64,000 bases of DNA, from contig OZ234497.1 in assembly GCA_965153455.1 (NCBI GenBank), forward strand, positions 11,346,001 to 11,410,000, read 5' to 3'. The notes below the pieces were generated by a model, which was not told the DNA's origin, made no database searches, and saw only the letters and a program-made list of their open reading frames with translations. Below are positions 45,281-57,499 of the stretch, in pieces. The stretch is from Sphagnum compactum (Eukaryota; Bryophyta; Sphagnopsida; Sphagnales). Each line of letters opens with the position of its first letter. Position 1 is the first letter of the stretch. Position numbers and translations under genes: made by a program.

Positions 45281-45385
45281 TAGGCAAGAATGATTATAGA
45301 TCAATTTTTGACATGCATGGTAGGCAAGAATGACTACATATTGGTTTTTGACATGCATGGCAAGTAAGGATGACTATAGGTCATA
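45281..45385. repeat. Short tandem repeat, 40-bp unit, about 2.6 copies
   Basis: TAGGCAAGAATGA(T/C)TA recurs at 45281 and 45321 and, altered, near 45361, each followed by a T(T/C)AATTTTTGACATGCATGG-like half. The unit is 40 bp. Confidence 0.8.
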
Positions 45386-45389
45386 AGCT

Positions 45390-47440
45390 ATACATTTTAG
45401 AAGCTAAATTTTGGGAAGGTAGTGGAATGGACAATTTGCCCCAACCATGTTTGGAAAAGTTTTGTAGGACACTTGACTTCACCTATTTAAAATTTGGCAA
45501 TATAAATATGCAATGTATATGATGTACATATTGGACCTACTATTTGTTATAGAAAACCTTCACAAACATAACAATGTTTGTACCATGTAACATTTATGCA
45601 ACGTGTTATAACATGGCGAACATTTGCCTTTGCCCTGAAATAGAGCAAGGTCATTCCTTCGGCACGAACTTTTGGAAGAGGTTGATGTTGGAACTATAGG
45701 AATCTTTATGGAAAACCAATAACTTCCTATTCTAACATGGAAGTAACATGGGTTAATGGTTCTAGAAGTATGGTTAGAACTGTTGGAATCTTTATGGAAC
45801 TATAGGATTATCTATGGATAGTGTCATGTGTAAGCATAACCACCAATGTCTTCCATGCACATTCACCCAATCATTCGCCTTGTATACGGCCACAAAACTT
45901 CCTTGGTCTTGTATACACTAATTGGTTGATGCTATAATTGCATATCAATCTCTGTCAACTCAAATTAAAAAAATAATATATCTTAGATAATGTTCCAAGA
46001 ATTGGTGAACCATAAACATTTGTTGTTGACATGAAGTTGTTTACTTGAAAAAGCAAAGATAGGCGTGGCCTTGAGAAGGAAAGAGTTACTAAGTAAATCT
46101 AGTTGTATATGGTGATGTTTAACTGTGTGCTCTATTGTTGTAGGCCTAATCCTCAATGTTTGGACCTGCAAGGATGTTCTTGTTAATGGTTTTGAAGTTT
46201 CCCTTGATGTTTATCAAAGCTTTCATGTCTCAATGAAGGTGCGGTCTCCTTTCTAATCTTTGTACCAATATAACTTTGTAGGAAAGTGCTCAACCAACAC
46301 TTTATTTCACCAATTTCGAGTATGATGGATTTCAGGGATGTTGTGTACGATATATTGTCCTCATGACATGTAGTTTTCTTCAAGTGGTGATCATAACTTG
46401 GTAGTGTTTCCCATCATTTATGTAATCATATGTCAATCTTAGATTCCAGCAATTTTAGGGAAGATTTCAGGCAGTTGATTTGTTAGCCTGCTAGGGTTGA
46501 AAAATATCCACTTTTGAAAGAAAAGGTGTGTGGATGTTTGACATTGGCAAGGGTGAAAGAGGGGCACTCAACTTTCATGTTGCATGTTGCAACATGTTAC
46601 ATGAATCAAAACACTAGTTGTTGTTGGATATTGTATTAAAGGTTGAATAGAACTTGACAGCACATATGATGGATTTAGCTTATGTTACATGACCACAGTT
46701 ATTGTACAAACAACAAGCAACACGTTCACCCTAAATGGAGACTAGCGTGATAATCAAATACTCCGTACTAATACGTGGACTGTAACTTTTCTATTTACAA
46801 AACCTCGTACTTTAATGCCATAAATTAACTCCATACTTAAGATGTTATGAATACCCCCTATATCATACATAACATGGACCCAAAACATGCAAAGAACATG
46901 TGCATACCCCTAGAGGGTTCAAATGTGCATTTAACATGGGCCCAAAACAAGGAAAAACGCATGATAGAACAAAAATTCCCAAACACCTAAAAAAAATCCT
47001 CGTATGTTGTGATATTGCTATTAGAATTCTAAAATGATTTGTAGAACTTTAGGTGGCACTTTTATAACACTTTAAATTGTTTAAAATGAATAAGAAAAAA
47101 AAAAGTTACAAGGTTTGAAAGTAGGAGGGGTCCAAAGAGGAAAAAAAAGGGAAAAAATGTGTTTTGTGAGTTGAAAAGCTTATTTATCTTCTTGTTATTT
47201 TTTCATTACTCTTTTTCCTTTGCACTTCATTTCGAGAGCTTAAGGTAGGACTCCCATAACATTTTAAATCATTCAAAATGAAGCACATATGATGAAGATA
47301 TAAATAACTGATTAATATGTATATTTATAAAACTATAAATAGTTTATCATGGAAGTTGAATAGTAGTACTTTAATAGTACCTTAGTGGCCATACTAATAA
47401 TATTAATGGAAATTCTAATTGAAAGCTAGTTGCAAATGTA
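45390..47440. other. Unassigned AT-rich DNA
   Basis: No gene is recognised. 45670-45800 repeats a GGAATCTTTATGGAA phrase. 47030-47240 weakly matches 9400-9550. The open frames (minus 46171-45983, minus 46383-46183) lack known motifs. Confidence 0.5.
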
Positions 47441-47442
47441 TC

Positions 47443-47854
47443 CCACAATGGGTGGTGGAAATTTGGCCACATGGCATGATTGCATGTATGTACATTGTAC
47501 CTAGTTGCAACATAGTTGTTGCTTTAATGACACATTTACAATAGTCCTAAAGTAGTTGCCACATGCAACTACAATGCAATTCTTGAAAAAGTCAAACATG
47601 GTTGACTACATATGTATGCACAATGTGAATAAATTATTGTATATAATACTGATTTTCAACTCACTTGCAACTATAATATAACTAACTGATTTTCTAACAT
47701 GACAATTTATTTACAAATACATCATATTTCTATGGGGATAGTTGCACACTAGTTGTAATACCCAATAGATAGTTACACAATAGTTGTATATGATTTTTTT
47801 TTGAATTTTAGTTACAAGGTAGTGTGGTTTTGACAAATGTGATTTTTCGTAGTG
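47443..47854 (-). repeat. Dispersed repeat copy A (CACTA-like end), inverted
   Basis: Reverse complement relative of 29316-29721. Read on the minus strand it starts CACTACGAAAAATCAC at 47854. The 412-bp length is close to that of the other copy. It contains CTAACTGATTTTCTAACATG and GGTGGTGGAAATTTGG. No ORF. Confidence 0.8.
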
Positions 47855-47859
47855 ATATG

Positions 47860-50800
47860 GTACTGGTGTTTATTTATTAAGGAAAACACATAATTGGACA
47901 CACATTGCACAATCCTTGAGCCCATTCATTAACTCCTAACATTTGAGGTCCAAATTTAGTAAAAGGTTTGAAACATACATAAATGATTTTTAAAATTAAT
48001 CTATGGGCCTTCATTTACACAAAATAATCACAAATGGAAATAATGTAATTTGAATTCAACTTATAATCAAAATTACTCACCATATAATTAAGCAAAGGTA
48101 TTTTCAAATTTTTTTCAAATGATGTAAAAAAAAACAAAGATGGCAACTCATTGAAATAATATATAATCTATCATTTATTTTAAAATTGAATTATGAAAAC
48201 ATGTATTTTAACTATTTTCAATATAGTAATATTTTAAATATTCAATTATATCATAATAGAACAAAAAAAATAATTTATATTCCTTTTTTGTAAAATATTT
48301 AAAAGTAACTTCCCATACCATATAATCATCACAAATTGAACCATCACAAATGGTCCAAATTCATTTGAAGAGTTTGTATCTCTGCACATATTTTTGTAGG
48401 ATCTTATGGCATTGCATCATGGTGACAAATTTTGTAAACTCCTTTAATCTTTTGCAAAATTCCCTTTTTAAGTTTGGGTACAACATGTTTCAAAATTTTA
48501 AGGGCATGTAACTAAAAAACACATCCGATTGGGGATTGTGATTGAATATATTATTTTGATATACCTTGAAATCATTCAAACGATATAAAGAATATACATT
48601 CACTTTTTTTCTTGGGTAAATATTTTAATCCTCTTACCTTTCATTAAGTCTTGAACATGCCTTCACTTGCTCTTTGACAAGGTCACAAGCCCATGAGTAA
48701 GGTTATAAAACTTACCTCATTTGAAAAATGATGAATGTTTTCATCATTCGTATGAGGCTCCATTTGAACAACCCATAGGTTTCAAGTATTTTGACAAGGT
48801 TCCTTCCACCACTTTTGATTTAAAACCTTATCTTTAAAAGGGCATAAACTTGTGTCTTGATTGTGGTTTTATTCAACTTTAGTTGCAAGCTTTAAGGCAA
48901 GAATTATAGTTGCACATGTTTGTTAATGCAAGGATGGAATGTACTTCACTTATAAATTCATTATAAAGAGTATAAATGAATTTACTCCTTACCCAAGTGC
49001 CACAAAATTCAAGCTTTCTCCAAAATGTCTATAGCCAACCATAAGCCAACTTCATATCAAGCTTGTTTACATGCACAAAACTAACTAGCAAGAAATAAGA
49101 CATATTAAAAACCTTTCATTTATAATTGTTTATAGTTCATTCTGAATAATTTCCTATTGAACTTGTTTTCAAGCACAAAAACAACCAACTAAAATGAGAC
49201 ACCCAAAAATGTCCTCCATGCACAATTTAAACTATCAATAAAGAAAACATTAACAAAATGCAATAATAATAATAATTAAATAAGATCAAAGTCGTGATAA
49301 ATGTCATTTAAAAAATGTGGATACAACATATCAACTTGGAAAATGAAACATGAGCAAACAAAGAATGAAATATGGGGACAAATCAATAGGACAATATCAA
49401 ATCAAATCATTATAACAAGGCTAAGTTGCATGCACCCCTTTTTGCAATAAAACATATACACATAAAACAAGCAAGTTGGCAAAAATGAAAGAAAATAAAC
49501 TTCTTAACTTCTTTGGAACATTCAAAAATTAAAGTATTGAAAATCAAATTGTTTGTTCACAATTTGTTGCACAATATATTTTAGCAACCGGTTGGAAGAT
49601 TATTAAACAAATTAAATAATTTTCTTATCATGATCATAAACTTTTTGGAGCATGATTTAGCAATAGTAGTTGTGTGAAATCTATTTTTCATAGGTTTGTA
49701 TTTTTCAGATATAAATGTCATGCATTTAGAATACATATGAAACACATATAAGTAGAATGAATTTTCTTAATCCAAAGTAAAAGAATTCATCCTATTTGTA
49801 TGTGTCTTATACATGTGTCTCATACATGTTTTACACACACAACATTTGTGTTTAAATAATACGAACCTATTAAAAAAAAAACTCACACAATAATTATTAT
49901 CAAATTATGGCCTGGAAATTTGTGATTATTATCATCTTGGAACTGACAAATGGAGACGAGTTTTTTAAAAATCATGGACGTGTATTTTTGCATTGATCAC
50001 AACATCACATGTGTAGAACATACAAAAAATGATACATGTGAAAATGAACACGATTGGCATGAACAATCCATTAAAACAAGGTGGTAGATTGGTAATTATA
50101 TTGATGCGCAACAAAATATGGTGCCACAAGTGTTGTGATTAAAGCAAATTGAAGCAAATTAAATTTCACTTCTACCCAACGCATGGGCAGTTGAAACAAC
50201 ATTGCAATTTGAACATGAATTCAAAGTTATGAAAAGTGGAATAAAAATCTATACCTTCATTGCATTGGTCCTTAACCCTATTTTGCCTATGTGGAAAACA
50301 TACTCAACATGTTTAGAAATTTTGTTTAACTTTTCCAAAACTAGTTTTTTCCATCTACGAATTTAAATCACCTATTATAAACCTTCCAAAAAACGTCAAA
50401 TACCATCAATTTAAATATGTAGATGGATTTTGAATAAATGACCACAATTTCAAATCCATAAAATGAAAAAATCATATTTTATTCTATTTTTGAAAAGCTT
50501 CAAAATGTTATTTCCCAAAGTTTTGAATATTATCTCTAATTTCATTATGAACAATACATCCTTAACATTTATTTTGCGGACAATGGTAAAAGGATTTATT
50601 TGAAAATTCAATTTTGATTTAATATTGGTGATTTTGTTGTAAATTATTTTAAATATTAAAGGATTTAGATTATATTTTATGTTACTTGCATCTTTTTATT
50701 ACAATATATTCATAATCCAATAATACTTGTGTTACTAAAAAAAAACGAACTACCATAGTGACACCATAAAAGTCCATTATAGCATGTGTTATTAAGATGT

Positions 50801-50870
50801 TATCAAAAACAACATTACAACTCCAAGTTGATGTCATAAGAAGGCTCACATGGGCTACAATACAAATACC
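47860..50870. other. AT-rich DNA with one hairpin; nothing else recognised
   Basis: No gene is seen. At 49741-49804 an inverted repeat pairs ACACATATAAGTAGAATGAA with a TTCATCCTATTTGTATGTGT arm around a 14-base loop; it could be a small MITE remnant. The open frame at minus 50894-50682 runs toward the MITE at 50877 and has no known motif. Confidence 0.5.
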
Positions 50871-50876
50871 ATAATA

Positions 50877-51059
50877 CCTTGGCCATTTCAACACATGTCT
50901 ATCAACTAATTAATTAATTTTGAAACATTCATTTCAACAAATGGAATATTTTTAAATATTCACTATTCTTCTTCACAATATTTTTTGATTTGGAAGAAAT
51001 AATTGTTGAAATTTTCAACATTTCTAAAAATAATATAATTAGTGTTGAATTGGCTAAGG
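50877..51059 (+). mobile_element. 183-bp MITE, copy 2, with TA target duplication
   Basis: Ends CCTTGGCCATTTCAACAC and GTGTTGAATTGGCTAAGG are inverted repeats, and TA stands directly outside both ends (50875-50876 and 51060-51061). TA duplication suggests a Tc1/mariner (Stowaway-like) origin, although the TIR is not the classical Stowaway sequence. It matches copy 1 at 41440-41622 with substitutions but no net length difference. Confidence 0.87.
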
Positions 51060-51061
51060 TA

Positions 51062-54000
51062 CTAAGGTAGTAACGAAAACCTTACTTGTCCCATTGTCAA
51101 ATAATTCGTGTTTCATCATACCAAAAATTATTGATAGGTTTAAAATGTTTTCATCAACGCTCAATCCATTTCTAAGGTAGTTGCAAGTTAGGGTGGTTCA
51201 TTTTCTATGTCACATTGGACTTTCTACAAAATGTATCATACACCTGCCACAGATGCATGGTAAAATCAATAATGTGGTAAAATACTTAAAACTATCAACT
51301 TCAATAAGAATATGTACTTAATGATAAAATTCAATAAATATACAACAAACATATAATAATGAAAAATTGAAATTGAATCATGGATTACAATTTTCAATTT
51401 GCATGAAAATTCAAATGCACATTTTAATATCATTTCATTTCAAAATGTTTTATAAGGACTTAGTATGTGGTACATGTTTAAAAAAAACATGGATTCCAAC
51501 AAAACTATAGAAACATGAATTACAAAATGGTTATGGACTTTTGAATGTCTAGATTTGAATATTATTTCAAAAGTCCCTATCTTAATCATTTCTTGTTGAA
51601 TTAATTTGAATCAAAGAGTTGTTTAGTTGGGCTTTTGTTCATTTAAACTTTGTTCACATAATCCTTGTTTAACATTGGGTTTTTTGAGAATTTTTTTCAT
51701 TTTAATGTTAAAATATCATCACAAATTTAACATCTAGCGATTTAGTAATGGAATTCTTACGAACATACATTCCCAAGTTCATATGTTTTGTGCATGGATT
51801 ATTTTTTATTGAAAATACATTTGACACACATATATAAATGTGTTAACAAATGAAGTACAAACCTATGAACAAACTTTACATCAACCTATGATGATGGACT
51901 TTGTAAAATGTTGTATCTACCCAAATTAAACCACCTTAACTTACTACCCTTTATACCCATAATCATGCTTAAAATACCCCCATAGGAATTTGGACTTAAA
52001 ACCTTGTAGTTTTCAAAATACAAATAAATAGTTACATTGTTGTTTAATGTGTGCAACATAATTTTAGTGCAATTGAAAATATTTTAATGTTTTGTAAAAA
52101 TAATTACATTTAGCATTAATTTACATTTAGATGTTCCATATGTGTTATACAAAATATTATATAATTTTTAATTAGTATTAGTTATAATTAAAAAATTGTT
52201 GGAGTTTACGTTAACTGATGTTAATTATGATAATATAGTAAAATAAGATCAGAAGTTAATTCTACAATGAAATTTCAATTAAAACTCAAGTTAGAGGGTA
52301 AGTTTCATAATCTAGCTAGTTTCATGGGCATCCTAGTGATTATATAATTACTAGTGGTAGGTGCTTATATATGGTTCCCTAGTTATTAAGGAATGAAGTT
52401 ACTTAAGTAGTTAATCCTTAAAGATAAGGTGATTAGCATGAATTTGCCAATTAACTAGATGATGTGGTGGAGATTTCGATGAAGGCCTAAAATGTAAGAG
52501 GAGATGAGTTGTTATGGCTCGTAGGGTGGGACTTTATGAGTTCCTTCTTCTATTCTTTGACCTTTTTCATATTCATTTTTTTCTCATTCTCCTTTCATTA
52601 TTTTCTCATGTATCAACCTTGTGAGGTTTAGAGGAGCGACATGAAAGACCAAAGGAGGGGGACAATTATACTTGTGTGAAGAAGTAATGGTATTGTACAT
52701 GGAAGGTTCTGTCCTATCTTTTCTTGTTGTTTGGTTTTACCTTGACGTTTTGGATGCATTGAAAGTAGTTGATATTAGTTTGATATATATTATCATAGCT
52801 TTTGATTTAGTTAAGTTTTGTGTTCATCTTTCACTTCTTAAAATGCTTGCTAGAAATTAGTCATTAGATAATAGTTACAATATGATGGTAATTATAATAG
52901 ACAACAACTACTAGAAGGTAATAAGTTAGTGATGTATTTTCTATGACAATGGTATTGTCCAATCCTTCCATTTTTAGTTTTGATTTTTTCAAGGAAATGC
53001 ATTTTCAAATGTGTTCATAAATTTCTTGTTTGAATGTAGGATTACCTTCCCATGGGTACTCCCTTCCAAGATGTTTTATATGTTTTGTTGTTTAAAAAAA
53101 AATTGATAGCACTTCCTTGAATTGGGATTCTAGTTGTTGAGTTTGTGACCTTACAATTTACTTCCAAAGTTTAAACATATTTTAAAAAGAATGTTGTAAT
53201 TTTATGGCAGTTGAAATCTAATAACAATTTTTGTTTGTGGTTCAAATTTGGTGCAATTTGGGATAATTATATTAGTTTTAATGATTATTGTATCATATTA
53301 GGATTTATGCACGACCAAGATTAAAACCTAGTTTTCAAAAACATGAAGGACATCATATTGTGCACCAAATTAAAATTTTGAACCATCCTTATGTTTATTT
53401 CAACTCAATAAGTTCATTTGTCATTCCAAACAAAACATAAATACAAAAGAATAAAAGAGTCCACAGTTGAACTATGTGATGTGGAATGTTTAATAATGTG
53501 AATTCCTTCTAGGAATCCCGAGCATAACATTAAAAAGAGGATACTTTCAACAAGTAAATCTAATTCCACCATTACAATGCAAATATTTTGATTCAAATCA
53601 TAACATTTTATATGATTGCATGGCCAATGAAGTTATGAAGTCTTTAATTTCCCTATTTTATTTCAGAAAATATTTCAAGCATCAATGCAAATAAAATAAA
53701 AGGAGCCACACATACCATTTAAGGTGACTACATAAAAAGTAGTGGGTTTGTTTTTCAAGAATATGTGGCAAATTAAAATTGTTACAAAAGGGGATTAGGA
53801 ATCCATGATTTCTACAATGACCAAAAATATTCATGACAAAAAAAAATCACATTATACTATTATTGAAAGTTGTGGATAAGTATTGTTCATGATTATGTCA
53901 TCTTAAATGCATTTCAAATCATTCAAAAATTGAGGGGGAAAAAAAGTCTTGATTGTAGTCCGATAGAAATGCTTTCAAATCTTTTATATTTATTATATTC

Positions 54001-55583
54001 ATTCCAAATTATTCCACATGTCCTCGTATAATATTCAAAATATTTTTATCTAAATGTGCATTGTATACTTACAATATTAATATAATTTTTGACACTAACA
54101 CATAAAAAATGAAGTATTGGTTACACTTGTTGTGGCTCATATTATTATTTTTGTGTGTTTACTCTCACAACGTGTTATGTATTATGTTTGACATGAAGTA
54201 CAAAGGGCTTCAATGTTCATTAGTTATCTTAGTTGTGATCACTTCATGGCCATGTTCATGTTTAGGGATCTTTTGCAACTTGCTATAAAAAATACTTGTA
54301 ATTGCCCTAGTGTTTCAGATATTTTGTGTTAATCATTTTGAATAAATATGAATTTTTAAGAATGTGTAAGTGTTGCCAAATAAATTTGTTTGATTTGAAA
54401 ATGATCAAAATTTCAAATCATACCAAAATATGTTAATTATTTTAAGGTTTATTTTCTTGCACTATAAGCTACATATTTGTTTTATATGTCATGTACATTA
54501 CATTTCACTTACATTGATGAAAGACTTTTGAAATTTTAATGTTCTAAAACATACTTTAATTTTTTTAAAAATTGATTCCACATCTTTTTTATTGTGAGTG
54601 CTTTTTGAATTTAGGTAATAGGTTATTATCATCTCAATATCTTTACTATCAAAATATATTTATTAAGAAAGTATTCCCCTTCCTTCTTTGCAAAAATTTC
54701 ATTACTTGAAATGGGTTTTGTTCAAATTCAAAAATCCCTAATTAAGAGAAAAAATAAAAATCTAATTAACTGAATTTTGAATTTGAATTCCCAAATATTC
54801 ATATTTTAACCATTTAACACAACAACCCATGATCAGCATGATTTTCACGTGGCAATGCATAAATATATGTACAAAATATGTCACACGTCAAAGGGTTTTT
54901 GGCTCATTTGAAATCGTTTTCAACCTTAGTAGGATAAATAAATGGTTTTGCCATTGCTTTCTAAAATTTTATGGTTTTTTTGGGAAAAAAATGTTATTAA
55001 AAAAACTCCCATCCATTTTGATGTAAACCCTATTGGTACACTTGTGAAAAAGGTAAAATGATTAATTTAAACTAATGTCATTGAACAATATTTAATGAAC
55101 TTATGAATATGCAAGCATCAATTACTACCATAGATTCATTAAATTACAATTTTGGGGCATGATGTATGTGTGCAATGTGCCATGGACCCACTCTAATTCT
55201 CACCCTTTTATTCCTTTTTCCCACATTTACAAATGGGGCCACTCATATTTTAGATGCAATTTAGAACCCACATGTGGTGTTTATGACCACCAACTTCAAT
55301 TGGGATTTGACACTCTACTTATACCAATTCATTGTTCATAAAAATTGACCATTGATGCACAAAGTTTACACCTTTCCTCATTTGCAAAGAAATATACACC
55401 TTTGAATTATAGCATTCAAAAGCAAAATTATAAAAGGATGTTAGCAAAGAAGAACTCACAAAGCCATGGTTTTTTTTCCAAGAACTGCATTGTGAAATTT
55501 AGATGAATGTCAAGAACTTTTGTGAAAGTTTATGTATGTGATTTAAATTGAAGTTAAAATAGTTGCTCAAAGTATGAAATGGG
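51062..55583. other. Long AT-rich stretch, nothing recognised
   Basis: About 4.5 kb without a supported gene, RNA gene or clear repeat. Open frames (for example plus 52672-52860, minus 53596-53414, plus 54829-55026, plus 55159-55341) are short and of biased composition. It ends at the LTR beginning at 55584. Confidence 0.6.
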
Positions 55584-56703
55584 TGTGACCGGTAATAGGG
55601 TGGTTGAACGGGGACCTGGTGACGGCTCCTGGGTTTGTGAATCTGATCTTTGGCTTTAGGATTAAAGGAATTAAACACGCCGCAATATGGACGTGATGGG
55701 GGCGGCGAGTTTATGATCTTGGGGACGTGCAACCTGTAACGGTGCATGGGAAGCTGGAGCGGGAAGCCATACGCACAACGACCGAAATGTTGAGGCGGTG
55801 GGCTCCTGATGAAGAGGGGTTGGCTGATCTGTGTAGGATGAGGCTGGGATGTTAGTTTTTGGAGTGTAGTGTTCTCTTGAATGTGCTAGAGCTGCTTAGC
55901 TAGACGCTGATTTTTTTCCGCTGCGCCAGCTTTTTGCGAGGCGGCTGTGTAATCTCCTGATGCGATATGCAAGCAAGGTGATGTTGAGGGCTGATGAGAA
56001 CTCTGAGGGGTCCGAGCCTTAGATGTGTGGCAGGTAGACGAGAGGGAGAGGATCTGTTGAGCGGAATGTGTCTCTGAGGGGTTTGGTTTGTATCTGAATT
56101 ATGATCAGCATGGCGTTATCTTATAGAAAATGAGAGGATAGGAGGGGTCTGTGCTTGCAGATCTGTGGTGTGGACACGATGGGGCTGTCATTGTGAGGGG
56201 TTTCGTTTCGAGCTTGGTTCATTGTTGATCCGCGTCAAAGATCTCAGAGGGTGGCTGCTAGGTGTCTCGGTTCTGGGTTTCAAATTGTGGAGAGTGAGAA
56301 CAGTGCATAGAGGGAGTGTAGGTACGTGGTTTAGAAGCTCTTCGGACTGAGTGAACACAGAGGGATCTGACCTCGCACGCATCACCGGAAGCTCCTGTTG
56401 CAATCAGGATGGTGTGCATTGTAGATCGGACATGAGACAGTCCTTGATTTGCTAATCTAATTCGGAGTACAGAGATCTGCTCCCTGTATTCCGATGTGTT
56501 GATCTTGATTTGTTTGAGCTGATCATTCTTGCTGAAGCGTCAGGTGTTGTATACTTATGAGTTCTACAGATTGTTAGGGTGGGAATTGTGGTGCAGGTCA
56601 GAGCATCGGGAGATCGGATCCGATCTGGGTCTGGGCGCTCGCCATGTCCGGTTGCCTCTGTGTTGGTGCATCGCTTTCTCTCTAACTCTCTCCCCTTTCC
56701 TTT
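55584..56703 (+). repeat. 5' LTR of the second element
   Basis: About 1.12 kb starting TGTGACCGGTAATAGG, defined by its match to the copy at 62923 and by the primer site on the right. The exact right end is uncertain: sequence just before the primer site reads CCTTT, without a clean CA. The frames inside it (for example plus 56165-56350, minus 56403-56188) recur in the other LTR and are shadows. TATACTTATG near 56549 is a possible TATA element for the element's promoter. Confidence 0.93.
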
Positions 56704-56721
56704 TGGTATCAAAGCAAGGTT
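56704..56721 (+). other. Primer binding site for initiator Met-tRNA (second element)
   Basis: TGGTATCAAAGCAAGGTTG matches the initiator Met-tRNA complement TGGTATCAGAGC with one change in the first twelve bases. It follows the LTR directly, as expected. Confidence 0.85.
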
Positions 56722-56780
56722 GCAATTGTGAGTCTCGATAGGACCTGAGAATGTGTAGATGCAATGACAGTTGAGTCATC

Positions 56781-57110
56781 ATGTCGTCGTCGAGCGCAGA
56801 TGAGATTCCGGCAGAAGAACTAACTCAGGACATGCATGAGCAATGAATCATCATTGCCTTCGATTTTTTCACTAATTTGGGTGGACCACCGAGAGGGTCT
56901 GCAGTCCTGCGTTTTTTTGGTTCTGGCCTCATCACCATTGTAGGAATAGACCCTGAAGAGGCTCGCATAGGAAATATAGCAGTAAAGATCGCTCACAGTG
57001 GATTCTACACACGCGCCGAGGTTTGGGTGAAGGTGAGTAATGGATCAAGGGGCTGGGTCTCAACCTCCCAGTTACAGACACAGTACTACTTCACAACGTA
57101 CCTTGCGTAG
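56781..57110 (+). pseudogene. Leader ORF 1 between primer site and gag, one nonsense codon
   Basis: An ATG at 56781 opens 21 codons (MSSSSADEIPAEELT...) to a TGA at 56844; the same frame then stays open for about 88 codons to the TAG at 57108. The second part includes LGGPPRGSAVLRFFGSGL and TIVGIDPEEARIGN. Composition is protein-like. No domain is recognised. AAG|GTGAGT at 57030-57038 is a strong donor match, but I found no acceptor that would join it in frame to gag. It may be an accessory protein or an N-terminal part of Gag. Confidence 0.35.
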
Positions 57111-57444
57111 AGTGACGCCCTCGTCTGCTGAGCGACAGCATAGTATGCCAAGACTGGGGGACATTTGGGTTCCTAAATCGACTCCTTCAGCAAACCATTT
57201 CCCCAGGCTTTACATCCCTGGAGTAGAGGACTTGTTCCAGACTGGAGATCGGATTATCCGAGTGGAGCATGGTGGGTCGAGGTTGCGTCTGATCAGTTGG
57301 AGGATCTGGCGCGATGCAGGAGAAAGCTGGCAATTCCAGCAGGAGTCTTCAGATGAGCAAATCTTTTCTCTCATTCCATCTAACTTCTCGCCTTTACCTT
57401 TAAGACCTGTCGCTAAAGGTGAGCAGTTTACATTTTTTGGTTGA
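57040..57444 (+). CDS. Leader ORF 2 upstream of gag, unassigned
   Basis: A 134-codon frame overlapping the end of leader ORF 1 in another phase and ending 55 bases before the gag ATG. It starts Ser/Thr/Arg-rich, then reads PRLYIPGVEDLFQTGDRI, RLRLISWRIWRD and SLIPSNFSPLPLRPVAKG, which look like folded-protein sequence. No known Gag or protease motif is present. In the absence of relatives to compare, coding is unproven. Confidence 0.4.
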   Translation: MDQGAGSQPPSYRHSTTSQRTLRRVTPSSAERQHSMPRLGDIWVPKSTPSANHFPRLYIPGVEDLFQTGDRIIRVEHGGSRLRLISWRIWRDAGESWQFQQESSDEQIFSLIPSNFSPLPLRPVAKGEQFTFFG

Positions 57445-57499
57445 ATCGCAACTGACTCTGTCTTAAAGGTTGTGGATTAGAGTTGCACTTCCCTTTAGG

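Noticed and set aside
55499-55747. Minus-strand frame across the 5' LTR start, repeated near 63086-62892
   Set aside because: Present in both LTRs, so it is a property of the LTR and not a gene.
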